From: Nectonema munidae
Lineage: Eukaryota; Nematomorpha; Nectonematoida; Nectonematidae
Assembly (NCBI GenBank): GCA_030549495.1
Contig: JAUIRK010000673.1
Location: forward strand, 62,001-126,000
Length of the DNA: 64,000 bases
Direction: 5' to 3'
The position numbers were made by a program, and so were the translations under genes. Each line of letters starts with the position of its first letter. The stretch's first letter is position 1. This document shows positions 11,638-23,439 of the stretch, piece after piece. Under the pieces are notes generated by a model, which saw nothing but the letters and a program-made list of their open reading frames with translations, did not search any database and was not told the origin of the DNA.

Positions 11638-12239
11638 GTAATTTCATCGCCGTAATTTCATCGTGGTATCTTCATCGTGGAAATTTCATCGTATAGTAAA
11701 TTCATCGTGATGCAATACATCGTTGGTATTTTCATCGTTAAGTATTTTCATCGTATAGTGATTGATTACATCGCGAGATTTATGGATTGACCGTTACTTC
11801 CTTGCGGTGTCACAAGATAATCCCACTATTTGCGTATACAAGTATGCATACATTTTTATAAAATTACTAATTGTATACTACACATTTATTTGTATCTTCA
11901 TACCTCAAAATGTCTTTAAGTGCAGGAAAAGCAGCTTTAATAGACTTATCGTCATTGTCTCTAACTTACTTGACTTCTTCTCAAATTCTGTGTATATATA
12001 AATATCTTTTCATAGGATATTTTTTTTATAATAAAACTAAAAAATAATTTAATTGTTCGTAATAAACTTAAAAAAATTATAAAGGGATATTTACAAAAAA
12101 AGATTGAGCGTCCGTCAAGCATAAAATTAGTATGACGATGATAATGCTTGACGATGAAAATACCGAAGATGTTTTGAATCACGATGAATTTACTATGCGA
12201 TGAAATTACCACGATGAAGTTACCAAGATGAAATTACAG
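11638..12239. mobile_element. Inverted-repeat element built of TTCATCG motifs
   Basis: About 600 bp. The left arm (11638-11760) has eight copies of TTCATCG or a near match, spaced about 13-18 bp (GTAATTTCATCGCCGTAATT and so on). The right arm (12120-12239) is the inverted counterpart with CGATGAA motifs in the same order, giving about 110-bp inverted repeats at roughly 80 percent identity by eye. The centre (about 11765-12115) has short frames only. I do not recognise the superfamily, and no target duplication was identified. Confidence 0.75.
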
Positions 12240-12737
12240 TGGACCATATGAAACCGCCAAAAGACCAAAGATCGGCTATAAAGTAAAAAATAACCCCTGC
12301 GCTATTGAGGGAAAAAATCATCAACGAAACAAAGATATCTAAAATTATTTCGCCAGTTTTCCTCATTTCATAGAAAAACAAGAAACTTCATTTTATTCAA
12401 AATTTTCTTTTTTCGAAAAGGCTGTTAAAGAATGAAAAGGTAAGACTAACGACACGAGCACAACTTCACTACTTGGAAGAAGAATGAAGGTGGACCATTA
12501 AGGTAGACCGGACAAATGCTTTCTATAATGTAAGCATCAATAAGAGTTACAGAAAATTATTCTGCTTGAGTTGAAAATCGAACATATGCTTTTGCCAAGC
12601 TACGAATGGGCGTCTCCTTCTCTCCAGGTACTCTTCAATTCGTGTTAAAAAGTTATTGCAACATTTAAATTCAGAGAGCAAGAGATACTTTGGGCTAAAA
12701 TCCGGCTGGCTCGCCATCAAGAACAAATCATACATGA

Positions 12738-12905
12738 CTATAAATAGGCTGCAGCACGCTGGTTCCTCATATTTTATTTATTCCTGCAGTTCACGTTCCT
12801 CCACTCCCTAAAGCCTTTGAGCATTTTTCCTTCTTTATTAATTTTTGTGTGTGTAAACTCCTTTGTTGATTTGTGTATATTTTTGTTATTCTTTCAATAA
12901 AATTC
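12738..12905 (+). promoter_or_regulatory. TATA box and poly(A) signal; possible solo LTR
   Basis: CTATAAATAGG at about 12739 is a strong TATA box, followed 150 bp later by TTCAATAAAATTC, a poly(A) signal, with no gene between. This spacing is what an LTR (U3-R-U5) would show, so the stretch about 12540-12920 may be a solo LTR fossil. A plain chance promoter-like site cannot be excluded. A 62-codon minus-strand frame at 12547-12735 overlaps and was not identified. Confidence 0.3.
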
Positions 12906-12919
12906 AACAAAAGGCTAGC

Positions 12920-14050
12920 CAGCCCTAAAAAAAATTTAATTTCTTGTAATCAGTTTGATACCATACATTTGATATAATCATAAATAAATCAACAAACGTG
13001 TAAAAATTATTCTATTGCTTTACAGAAGATCGCCAATCAAAAAAGTCATATAACTTGAAAACCAGATGTGATAGTATAAAAAATAATCTAAATGCTAAAT
13101 TAGCCTTCTAAAAAACTCAAAAAGACTTGTAAAATAAAACAAACAGAAAGGATGGAAAACACGATATAAATTTTTTTTAACAAATATCATAAGGACATAA
13201 TAAAAGGATTTTTTCGATTGCAAAAAAAATTGAAGACATTTAATGTTCTTATAGAGTTTTTTTTTTACCAATAGGTCGCCCTACGCGTTTTGTAAAATCT
13301 GTCGTCCTAAACGTAATGTATAATTTAAAGTTCATGTAATGTTATCAATAAAAAAATCATCAATGGATAACCTATAATGAAGGGTAATATTAATCAGTAA
13401 TATGGGATTAGAGAACGTGGTGTATAATCGATATATAGTTATATAAAGTAGTAATAAAATATGTTTAAAATATATATTGATTATGGTGATGAAAAGAATC
13501 GTGTCCAAAAACTTACAAAAAATACCTCATGAAATCAGCAAAATCAAAGGGTGAAGGCATTTTTATCAAAAAGTTAACTTTTAACTATCTCTCTCGCCCC
13601 TTAGAGGTGCCTAAACCCCAGATTAAGAACCCCATTTTACATCAATGATGAAGCTATGTCCTCTAGTGCAAGGTTTCTGAAACTTTGTTGTGTTTAAAAA
13701 TGAACAAAATATGAACTTATATTCCGGATTCAAAATAATTCAATTACTTCTTTTGATTTAGTAATAATCAATAACGATAAATTAATTATTATCATAATAA
13801 TTATTGAAAAATTATTCGTTTTAATTGTAAGAATGAATTACAATGCAAAATTTTGCAATCGTTCAAAAAGTAATAGCGCTCCAGTATGTTGCTTGCTACA
13901 GATTGATGGTATGTCAGAAAATATTTAAACATAACTTTAAATTGTCGTCCTAAACGTGTAAAAATGTCTTAACGTGATATTGAATGAGAAAAAAAGATTA
14001 CTAGCTTATAGCTATTCTACATTCTTACATAGGTTAAATTATTTTGTTCA
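12920..14050. other. AT-rich stretch without recognised gene
   Basis: Nothing coding supported. The phrase TCGTCCTAAACGT occurs twice in direct orientation (about 13302 and 13946) with a related GTCGCCCTACGCGTTTTG at 13275, which may mark a decayed repeat. Confidence 0.4.
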
Positions 14051-14526
14051 TTAATTATAATACTTAAAGAATTTCATTTTTAATACTTTAAAATATGTGT
14101 CTTCACCAACACGCGAGTCCATTTTCAAAACCCTCTTTTCCATAGTCAAGTTGATGAATGATTCTAGGTGAGTTGTCAAAGCAGCACGAAATATTCTAAA
14201 CGAAACCTACTTGTTTCACCTAAATATGTCCTTGATTGTGCGTAATAAGTGAACAAAATCTTTGCAACCTGGCTTGTGATGGCTTCCGTTTTTCTCAAAG
14301 GATACATTTGAAGACACGTCGACAACATCTGGCCCACACTCGCTTTAATCGGAGTCTCTTTGTCTCTGTGACAGATCAAAGCGAAGAAATCACCGGTCCT
14401 CTTCTTAGATACGCTGACTCCATTCACATACACGTTCCCACATAACATCTCCTTTTTCATGTTCCTTCTCGAAAAAAAATCGAAAAGCTCTTTGACTCCG
14501 GAGTCTGAAAAAAAGTTGGATTTCAT
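14051..14526 (-). CDS. Unrecognised gene piece, two spliced exons
   Basis: Likely the 3' part of a host gene. The first exon reads SGVKELFDFFSRRNMKKEML ... LCGNVYVNGV ... TYYAQSRTYL and ends at 14220 with TTTAG|GTGAAAC. A 56-bp intron (14219-14164) ends CACCTAG, and joining 14220 to 14163 keeps the frame (G|AA, Glu) and gives SFINLTMEKRVLKMDSRVGE, then DTYFKVLKMKFFKYYN and a stop at 14053-14051. The 5' limit is open: an ATG lies at 14526, but TTTTTTTCAG at about 14514-14505 also looks like an acceptor, so an upstream exon may exist. The codon use is less AT-biased than the surroundings. No family recognised; the product would be basic and soluble, with no signal peptide or membrane segment seen. 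Confidence 0.45.
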
Positions 14527-14778
14527 TTTGTTGATTTAGAAGTCCTATTTTTAAATAAGTTTTGATTAAAATGTTTAATTCAACTTCCTAAACTTCCATT
14601 CAAAAATGATCCAACTTCCATTACATTCCATAATACGAAAAGATCAGAAGAGAAAAAGGCTTTAAAAAACTTTACACATACTACTAGGATTTTTGTCTAT
14701 TATAATTTACCCACTTAAAAGCATCTGATTCAAATGAAAATTTTAATATCTCTAAACAAAATGGTCTTAAACACAATA

Positions 14779-14970
14779 TTAAATATTGTGCAGAGAATTT
14801 CTTTTGTGTTTGGTTCCTAAGGAGTTCCGTTTGATACACCAACAATAGTCGGGAGCGATGTTGATATCCCAGCGACCCTGGGACCGCTCCTTCATTACAC
14901 GGATATCTTGATGGAAGCCTTCTCCTTGTGCCTCACTCACGTCACCATAGTTCTCTGGAAACTCGTTCAA
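14779..14970 (-). pseudogene. Fragment of a repeated arthropod ORF (FPEN..GDVS..QGE.FHQD type)
   Basis: The frame reads NEFPENYGDVSEAQGEGFHQ, then DIRVMKERSQGRWDINIAPD and YCWCIKR. This matches from memory a widely repeated arthropod hypothetical protein with the block FPEN-GDVS-EQGERFHQDI-ME-RYQGRWD-ADYCW. That family is present in many copies in insect and crustacean genomes and is probably carried by transposons; its function is unknown to me. Only about 60 codons remain and no upstream part was found. The rest of the frame degenerates after YCWCIKR. Confidence 0.55.
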
Positions 14971-14984
14971 GTGGAGTATTTTTT

Positions 14985-15610
14985 ACAATGAATTTCAACG
15001 TAACCTACCCAATTATGGTATGGTGAATTGAATGATGATAATATATTTTCATGAAAATCAATCAAATTTGTGGAAAAAAAAGTACTTTAAAATATTTATT
15101 CTTCTAAAAAATTGATTTTTTATGAAAGATACTTGAAATAATTTTTTCACATATATACTAATTTTTTCAGAATATTCAATTCAATTCTGTTTTGAAAATA
15201 AATCAAAGCCCATCAAGTAGCAATTTAAAAATTACGATTTTTCTCAAATTGTCAAGTTTGGGGAATAAATGGATATTTACACATTTATACCCATTTGCAA
15301 GTGAATAACATCTTCTCAGAAATTTATATACTTTTTGCGAACAATTTCAACGTAACTTACCCAATTCTGATATGGGAATTCAAAGGAAGGGATCATATTT
15401 TTGATGAAAAACAATATAAGTTTTGAAAAAAGGGATCTAAAATAGCTTCATCTCAAGAATATTTAAAATGTTTATATTTATGATGTTTATTTCCTTTTAA
15501 AATCAATCAAAAAGTGTGAAAAAGCAATTTAAATATGGCGATTTTCCTCAAATTGGGTAGTTTTATAAATAAATAGATTTTACTAGAAATGTATGGAATG
15601 TAAATTTTTT
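14985..15610. repeat. Two direct copies of a ~355-bp unit
   Basis: Copy 1 starts AATTTCAACGTAACCTACCC (about 14991) and copy 2 starts AATTTCAACGTAACTTACCC (about 15343). Both then show CCCAATT-TGGTATGG/CTGATATGGG, a central AAATCAATCAAA and a CGATTTTTCTCAAATTG / CGATTTTCCTCAAATTG block near the end. They are clearly diverged, with no coding frame. Confidence 0.65.
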
Positions 15611-16099
15611 ATATCGCTGGATGCGGATGTTGATGCGAATATCAAATTTGACATCCTAACTTAGGCGCATGCGAGGATTAATAGCGAAGGCGGATATCAT
15701 GATTGCTATGCTAAGCAAACGCAGCTTTTATACTTCTTATAAATTTAGAGAGATATTTAGATACACTTCCTTATTCATAATCTTATCATAAACATGTACT
15801 TATCATAAGAATTTTGGGTGAAGTAAAATTGAAAAATTCCTAGAAAAACTTTGCGGTATATAGAAAAAAATATTTGCAACTAATACTTTCGTTTCTTATA
15901 ATTCTTATAAAATATATCGAAAATAACTCATCTTTTCATAATTAAATGTTTTTTTTCAGATTTTTCTCCAACAGTTTTTGAAAGAAATGAAAAATTATCA
16001 GAATTTTTTACTATATAGAAATAAAATTAATTTTTAAATAAAAGTTACGAATCATCTTTTCTTGTGTTCTTTGATGATAATTCATCAACAAATAATGTA

Positions 16100-17650
16100 A
16101 ACAATAATGGACTCAATGACGACCCTGATGTAATCCAATTTTCACTTCGAATTATCTCGATATCTCTTTTGCAGTTCTGACACAGTTCTGTTTTGGAATT
16201 TTGTATATTTCTTGCACCAGTCTCACCATTTTTTCGGATACTCCTTTTCTACCCTAACGCCAATATACCACTTCTCTGGGCATCGTGTCGAAAGCTTTTT
16301 CCAAGTCTACAAAACCACAAAACATTGATGTATTTCTTTTGATTTTCTTTTCTATCAGTTGCCTTGTAACAAAAATCGCATCTATTGTGCTCTCTTTCGT
16401 GGCATAAAACCAAATTGTTTGGGAACTATTTCAATAACTGATCTGATTCGCTTGTCCAAAATTCTTTCCATTCGATTTAATCCGTGCTCCAGTAACTTTA
16501 TCCCACAATAACTACCACATTCTAAAACGTATCCTTTCTTTTTCCATATTGGTACTATCACACTTTTCCTCCAGTCTTCAGATATTTTTTCTTCTATCCA
16601 CACTATTTTCAGTAGTTTCACCATCCAGCAAAGAGTTTCATATCCTCCTGCTTTCAGCATATCAACACTAATCTCGCTAAGTCCAGTTATTTTATCATTC
16701 TTTATTTTTTTGATTTGTTGCATCACTTCATCTTCATTAATTATTTTTTCTGGTCCTTCTACTTTTAACGTTTCTTTGACCTTCTTTACTATTGTCTCTA
16801 TTCAGAAGTTCTTCAAAATAACCTGCCCATCTATTTTTAACCTCATCAGTGTTAAAACCCAATTTCTCTTCTTTATTTTTAATAATATTGACATTACCAA
16901 TTTCTTTCTGTCTTGCTTTAGCAATTCTCTATATTTGATTTTCTCTTTCTTTTGTTCCTAAGTCATCATAAAGATTTTGTGTTCCTTAGCTCCTAGCAAT
17001 CGCAATACACATTTTAGCCTCCTTCTTTTTGCCTGCACATATTTCTTTATCTTTTTTTGCCACTTTTTGAAAACCATTTTTTCTCTTTTAGCACTCTTCT
17101 AACGTTTTCATTCCACCACATGTCTCTTTCGGTTTTATTCTATCATTCTTTGTTCGTCCGAAAAAATTTTCGCTCGCTGATACTAAAGCCTCTTTTATCT
17201 TTCCCTAAATTTCTTCTACATGATCAATCTCTTCATCACGTGTTTACCTCCCTTTAGATTCTAACCGTATTTCTCTTTCTTTTAACTTCCAAATCTTCAG
17301 CTTTTAAGTTTTTTTAAATATTTTTCTTGTATTTTTGTTTTTGTACACATCAAGAACAACCATTCTGTGTTGGCTGACAATCTTCCTTCCAGAAATGGTC
17401 TTGCAATCTTTCAAATTTTTTGCATCGTTTGCCTCATCAGAATAAAATTTATTGGACCGCTTTTATAGGTAATCATGTACTATGCTTTTTTTCTGAATTT
17501 TATGTTACAAACAAAGAGTTCATTTCTTTCTGCCATTTGTAAAATTCTCTCTCCCTCTTCATTCCTTTTCCAAAACCGCTGCCCTCTATGAGTTTCTTTG
17601 TAACATTGTCACTTCTCACTCTTTTTTATTGATAAAATTTTAAATCATTT
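16100..17650 (-). mobile_element. LINE relic, reverse transcriptase
   Basis: Minus-strand non-LTR retrotransposon. Reading down from 17150: KRDMWW-like and FGRTKND blocks, NTDEVKNRWAGYFEELLNRD (about 16855-16796), then 114 codons at 16726-16382 with the RT N-terminal blocks GLSEISVDMLKAGG, ISEDWRKSVIVPIWKKKG and MERILDKRI ... KQFGFMPRK, then FVDLEKAFDTMPREVVYW (about 16305-16252; the first catalytic Asp is in FVDLEKAFD) and VKIGLHQG at about 16150. The layout resembles the many arthropod LINEs annotated as craniofacial-development-protein-2-like RT. Several frame changes and stops. The endonuclease and the C-terminus with the YADD box are missing. Confidence 0.8.
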
Positions 17651-18985
17651 AGATAACAAAAAATCGGTTGTTTCTGTCTTTCTTCACCTATGCAAAGGCT
17701 TTTGACTTAATTTATCATCCACTACTCTTAAATCGCCTTTCTCAATATGCTTTTAATAGTAAATCTGTTAATCTTCTAGCCCCCTTTTTACCAAATCGAT
17801 TTCACTGTCTTAAAATTAATGACATTATTTCTGATTTTTAGGCTTTTAAACTTGGAGTTCCACAGGGTTAGTTTTAGGACCATTGTTATTCAAGATTTTC
17901 ATAAATGATTTGTTTAATTTTATTTATCATAAAATTTTATTATATACCGATGATGTTACCGTTATTATCCCTTGTGATGATGAACTTCGATTCTTTGATC
18001 TAAGCAAAATAAATGAATGGTTTTTACAAAACTTTTTAAAAGTCAATATCTCTAAGAGTAATGTATACTATTTAGTAATTGTAAAAGTAAAAAACCTGCT
18101 GATATTGGTATCGAATTTGTTATAGTACATAATCTTAGGGGAATTGAAAAACTGTAGTAAAATATTACCCACTAAGACTAAACTCTTAATTTATAAAGCC
18201 TTGTTTTTACCTCACCTTACTTACGGGCCTATATTAATATCGATGACTTATTAATTGCTCAAAAGAAAGCCATTAGATTTATATTTAACAAACCGTATCT
18301 TGTTCATACTTCATCATTTTTTTATAAAAGTAAACTTTTGAAAATTTCTGACTTTGATAAATTGAGGATTTCAATTTTTATATTCAAGTTTTTGTTGACA
18401 AATATTTTTCTTGATTGGTTGGTTAACTTTCAGATCTCAGAGTATGAAACATTTTTTGAGAAATTCATATGAAGTTATTTTGCCTTCTTTTAGATTACTT
18501 TCCTCTAAACAATCTCTAAAACATCAAGCATCAAAACTTTTTAAATTATTGATAACATCTATGTCTCTCATTAAAAAAAAAATTACAGAGTATTTTATAT
18601 CGTTTTATATGAATAACTATTGTATTCCAAATTGCATTTCTTATTTAAATTTCATGTAAGTGTCACTCTATAAAGTTTCTATTCTTATCTTTCACCATAT
18701 GGTTACTTTTGTTATGCATATAATATGTAATATCTTAAAGTTTAAAATAACAAATTACTTTGTTAAAAGCACGACTTTATTAAAATATGTGTAATAAAAT
18801 AGAGAGTCTATAGTATAAGATATAAGTGCTTCTTTGGAGCTTTTTCTTCTTCCTTTCATACTGCGCTATTCTTTGTATTCAATTTAATGTTCTATGTTTG
18901 TTATATTTCATATTTATATTCTTTTTTTACGTGTAAAACCTTCTTTTTGTACACGGTATCATAAATAAATTTCTTATGCTTCTTA
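17640..18985 (+). mobile_element. LINE relic, CR1/Jockey-like RT
   Basis: Plus-strand RT remnant. Around 17695-17800 a frame reads AFDLIYHPLLLNRLSQYAFN, then KLGVPQG..LGPLLFKIFINDL (17845-17920), and LLYTDDVTVI at 17938-17967, the YxDD catalytic box with Thr in place of the usual Ala. Thumb and C-terminal blocks follow: KTKLLIYKALFLPHLTYGP at about 18176-18232, AQKKAIRFIFNK near 18258-18293. Stops and small shifts occur throughout. It lies tail-to-tail with the minus-strand LINE at 16100-17650; both were probably independent insertions. The 3' end is taken near the AATAAATAAATTTC at about 18965. Confidence 0.75.
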
Positions 18986-19198
18986 TTAAAGAAAATATTT
19001 CGATTCTATGAATCTTTTTCAACTTAAGTCAAGGAGAAACGGAGAGAAGAGGCTTTTGTGGCAAAGATGTAAACAAAGGATTTCTTATGAGTAAAGATTT
19101 ATATGTATATATTTTGCAATATATAATATGAGATCCTTTCAGTCTTCTCCTTCTCTTATAAATAATTGCCCTTAATAAAAAAACATTGCCTTAAATTA

Positions 19199-20192
19199 TT
19201 ATGACTTAAACTTTTTTGAACTATTTGGGCCTACCTTCGCAAAAGTCTGCGCCTCCCAATTTGTAAATGGATCGCTTACTCCAACAAACAATTTTACTTC
19301 AATGTATAAAAATGCTATGAAACTATTCCTTACCAAATCTTCCGAGAAAGAGGATCATGTCACAACTTTTGGCGTCCAAGTTAAAGTTCTTTATTTTCAC
19401 TTCACTCGTCGTCGTACTTGTATCGATCTTGCACATGATGCTCAAGTTGCGGATCTGCAGTTTTGTCGCCTCGCTCATCTCTAGAGTTTCCATAGACGAC
19501 TGCAAAAAGTCCATAATGGACCTTTCGAGTAGACTTTCTTTCTTGGCTTTTTCTTTGGAGTTAGCAAATTCGGAATTATGAAATGTTGACACTTTTTTAA
19601 AGCTCGGATGCCGTAAAATGTAGACGTGTGTTTTAGACGAAGACGCTACAGATGATGAGGTGAAGGAGTGCGTTTTGCAAATATGTGTGTAGCTTGCGCT
19701 TTGAAGGCTGAAATTTCGGTGGAATCGTGGGCTTAGCTTGGTGAAGTCATTTTCAATAAGATGATGCCAATTTTTTCTCAAAGTCACCTTCGGAAGTCCG
19801 TAATTCAAGTAAAGTTTGTCATTAAGAGGAGAAACGGTTTCATGCATTTGTGTATGTTTCAGCAATGCTTGTATAGTGCTATTCGAAATTCGAAAGTTAC
19901 CAAACGGGCGCTTGCTTTCGTAAGTTGTCTTTTTATTTCTTCTTTGTTCTTGAATTCTCTTTAACTGGGAGACTTTATGGGCGGTAAGCAAACACTTGCC
20001 TGCATTTTCTAAAATAGTGGTTGCAAGAACTGCATTGCTGTTGCTCCTCCACACGCACCAGTTGTGCAATTCATTTTTCAAATTTTCATGTGTCTTTCTC
20101 TCCATGACTCCCCCATCTTTCAACTCTATAGCAAAAGAAGAAAATGGGGAATAGTAGCCAATTTTCGCTTTCAATCTCCTTCTTTTAATCAT
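19199..20192 (-). CDS. Unrecognised gene, likely host, one short intron proposed
   Basis: A 289-codon open frame (20192-19323), unusually long for this AT-rich DNA, encodes a basic, Ser/Thr/Asn-rich soluble protein beginning MIKRRRLKAKIGYYSPFSSF. The ATG follows directly on CTTTCCGTTTAG, a good splice acceptor, so a 5' UTR intron is likely. Near the 3' end TTTG|GTAAGGAATAG offers a donor at 19333; if it is spliced to 19296 (CATTGAAG|TAAAATTG) the frame continues as VKLFVGVSDPFTNWEAQTFA, then KVGPNSSKKFKS and a stop at 19201-19199, giving about 318 residues. That intron would be only 37 bp, so the unspliced end at 19323 is the alternative. No signal peptide, membrane segment or domain was recognised. 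It lies between LINE relics. Confidence 0.5.
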
Positions 20193-20339
20193 CTAAACGG
20201 AAAGTTGAAAGAATGTGAATTTTAATTTATTTTAATATAACAAATTTTCAAGGAATATCTTACGTCATAAATTCATTAATCTTTTCAAATAATATGAAAA
20301 TGCAAAGCCTTTAATTATTACTATTTTTATTATTATTAC

Positions 20340-21000
20340 TAGGATACGCCTGTTCGTCTTTCGCTTCGCTCGAGACATTTTATTTTAGGTCCCCTCAAAG
20401 ATCATTAGTATTGTTAATAATGTTGATAATAAAGGAAAACTAGAAAAGTAAAAAACATAAAATAGATTAATTAAAAAAAATTATTTATATATTTACAAGC
20501 AGAGCAATCAACTGAACAATAATTTGATAAATATGTGTTAATGAATATTTTTTTTAAATATAGTTTGAAAGAACTCATTTTTATATTATTATTATTTGTT
20601 GTTTGAAGAATAAAAGAAATTTTGTATTTCATAGTTTGTTTACTATAAAAACGTAGATTAACTTTGCTAGCATTACGCAAATAAAAGTTAGGTTTTTGGT
20701 AATTGAAAGAAATCTAATCATCACAGGTAAGTGACCATTCAATAATTTATATATATATAAAAGTAGGTATATAAATCATTCATTTTCAACACCCTTGATA
20801 AAGGTGAGGTATGCGCCAAAAAACTAGAGTTAAATACAAAGAGGTACCCGCAAAGATCATTAGTACTGGGATTCTGGGTACCCTTAAAAGATCATTGGTA
20901 CGGGGATTCTACGCCCCCTAGAATCGGAAAGGACTATTGGTACCACCCGTAAAGATCATTGGTAACGCACGTAAAGATCATTGGTACTCCCATGTGGTAA
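20340..21000. repeat. Cluster of AAGATCATTGGTA motifs
   Basis: The phrase AAAGATCATTGGTAC or a near match occurs at about 20397, 20851, 20897, 20953 and 20974 (and a related GGACTATTGGTACC at 20929), always in the same direction, spaced by GC-richer spacers such as GGGATTCTGGGTACCC. It is followed by a short (TA)n run at about 21020. It may be the end region of a repeat family; no inverted partner was found. Confidence 0.5.
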
Positions 21001-21039
21001 AATAAATACCAATTTTATTTATATATATATAGACAACTT

Positions 21040-21430
21040 AAGGGTCATCTCCAACCTGTATACTACGATAGTTTTTATTCCAATGTTCACTCTCTATTCA
21101 ACTTTCTGTTGATATTTATCTAAATCTAAGATTTGACGTACCTCATTCGGGGAGACGATGTTACAAAAGTTATTTTAAATAACATATTTGTCAAATAATC
21201 AAAATAAAATTGTGTAATCAAAAATTCGAAAAAATTCTTTAAAAAATCAAAAAATATTCAAATTTCTGTTCATATTTTGCTTGATGTAAGATTTGATATA
21301 CCTCATACGATGTTCAAAAAGTTATTACCTATATTTTTGCAATTTGCAAGGCATTAAATAATATATTTGTCAAATAATCAAAATAAAATTCTGTAATCAA
21401 AGAATCGAAAAATGTTTTTAAAGAAAAATT
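21040..21430. repeat. Two tandem copies of a ~180-bp dispersed repeat
   Basis: Units at about 21060-21245 and 21246-21420 share TTTCTGTTnATATTT, AAGATTTGAnnTACCTCATnCG, GTTATT and AATATATTTGTCAAATAATC followed by AAAATAAAATTnTGTAATCA. A third diverged copy is at 59180-59345 (CTCAACCTGCATACTACGGT ... TTTCTGTTCATATTTTGCTA ... TACCTCATTCGGGAGATGAG), so the family is dispersed. Confidence 0.65.
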
Positions 21431-21449
21431 TTATACAAGATTAAAAGGA

Positions 21450-22970
21450 ATTCGATTGAGTGCCTTGACAGCATTTATTTGAACATCTTTGAAGCATAGT
21501 TCTATAGATTATCTATGTAAGGAATAAAAATAGCTCGGTGCCAATATTTTTATGCTTCTTCTGCTAGAATATTGATACGTTGAGTCTGATGATTGCACCT
21601 TCTTGGGATAGTTATTTCAATATTGATTTTATCAGCAATTCGCATAATTGTGCAACCATACAACTTTGTAAAGCAAGAATTCAGTTCGTTTTTAATATCC
21701 CGAAACATTTGCAAACAATCGCCAACTTGCATTTACGCCGAAACAACATCCTTACTGGTGCCTTGAAGATTTTTGGCCAATGTAAACCCAAACAAATAAT
21801 TTGTACATTGGAACGCGACTATAAATTGCGAAGTACTGATTCATGCCAGCAATCCATTAACTTCAGTCCCCGTCTTGTGGACCAACTTTTTTCTTTATCC
21901 ACTTTTTTACAATATTTACTAAACACTTTACCAAAGGGATGAATATTACGACAAAATTAAAAATTGTTGTGACGCTCAGATCATCTGGTTTCACACATAA
22001 ATTTCACTATCTGGATAAGATTTGCGAAAAGCCGATTCATTGTAAACAAGAATTTGTGGTTTTAAACAATCCGATCTCTTTGATGAATATTAAAAAAAAT
22101 ATGCCTACTTCTGTTATCGTAGACAAGATGCATTGAATTTCAGTCACGTTACATAATTTGAAAGCATTATATTTAAATCCTAGTTGGCTGCTTTCGGTGC
22201 TGATTGCTTAAATATTGTCGCCACTCCCTTATGTGCGCCTGTCAGGTTCCCTGCACCACGGCAGGTTTGTGCGCGACACTTTTGTGGATCACATCCAACT
22301 GATAATATCGCTTTTGTAATTTCCCACATAAAGCTAAACCGGTTTTTGATTCACATTCTATGTACGTTATGAGTCGTTCGCCACTTTCGTAGTTTTTGAC
22401 ATGACGTAGTACGATAACGATCTCCTTGTTTGAAACACCAGTCACCTCATCTGCTTGTAGACCGTAAAGAGCTCAAACAGGGTGTAATTTTACTTCATCA
22501 ACAATTGTCTTTTGAATACATTTTCCCATAATATCTAAAGGATTATTTTGCAGAGTTTTAGAGCAATACTGGACATTTTTAGCGCATTTCTCTAATTGTT
22601 CCTTCAAACAGTCTCTCCTGAGTCAATACAAAGTTTAAACAATGCCCTAAAATTGAGTAAAATCTTCATACTGGGAAAGTTTATGCTTATTTATTTGACA
22701 CATCTTCATAGATTTATCACTAAGAACTAGATCATTTTCTTCTATCAGGATTTTTTTGCATATCCAGGAAAGATCATGAATAACTGTAAGAGCGTCTTTC
22801 CAGTTTGTTAGAAGTTTTTTTATCAGGATATTTGCCTTTTTACCTTGCCGAGATTCTATAGGAAATAGAATACACGGCAAACAAAATATCATGGCTTTTC
22901 GAATAGGCTTACGTTGGTTTATTTTCCAGTCACTTTCTTTGGCATTTTCTTGCTTTGAATCCACTTTTTA
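21450..22970 (-). pseudogene. hAT-type transposase relic (DUF4371/ZMYM1-like)
   Basis: Minus-strand remnant of a hAT-superfamily gene of the type often annotated as zinc finger MYM-type protein 1-like. Order of blocks: MIFCLPCILFPIESRQGKKA (TTF-type finger region, about 22888-22829), RHVKNYESGERLITYIECES (about 22400-22340), LDVIHKSVAHKPAVVQGT then HKGVATIFKQSAPKAA (about 22292-22185, the degraded GQGYDGAANM and PKAxYxHC region), WSTRRGLKLMDCWHES (about 21885-21840, the TRWVxRH region), and IPRRCNHQTQR at about 21613-21581, the C-terminal block followed by dimerisation-helix remnants. Many stops and shifts. Terminal repeats were not found. Confidence 0.65.
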
Positions 22971-23439
22971 AACTTTCTTCCTTGTACATTCTTTTTGGAC
23001 ATTTCTATTCTTTTTCATGACGAAAGTTACGCAAAGAAAAACCTTTAATCTTTATATCAATTATAATCAAACCAATCACAAAAAATACTAGGTAAAACTG
23101 GACACTTGCATTTAAATAGGAAAAGTGAAAGATAATCAAATTTTAAGATATTATTTTTATAGACCAACTTATAAGTATGTGAATAATGCGGCTTATTAAC
23201 CCAGAAAGGAAAGCAGACGACTTTAGTAATTCCTATTTAATTCCATTTAAAGTAGGAACTACTCGAATTGCCTTTTTGAGAGGAACGTATTTCTTTGTTT
23301 GCTGCATACCCCCACTTGACAATACTGTAAAGAAGGTAAGGCAGGAATCGAGATTTATACAGTAAAAATTGGGTCTCAACAGGAAGTATACTACGAAGTT
23401 GTTTCGGCTTCCCAATAACTAACTTCCATTTTTAAGTAT

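Noticed and set aside
12547-12735. 62-codon minus-strand frame as a host exon
   Set aside because: No splice signals or family match, and it lies in a possible solo LTR.
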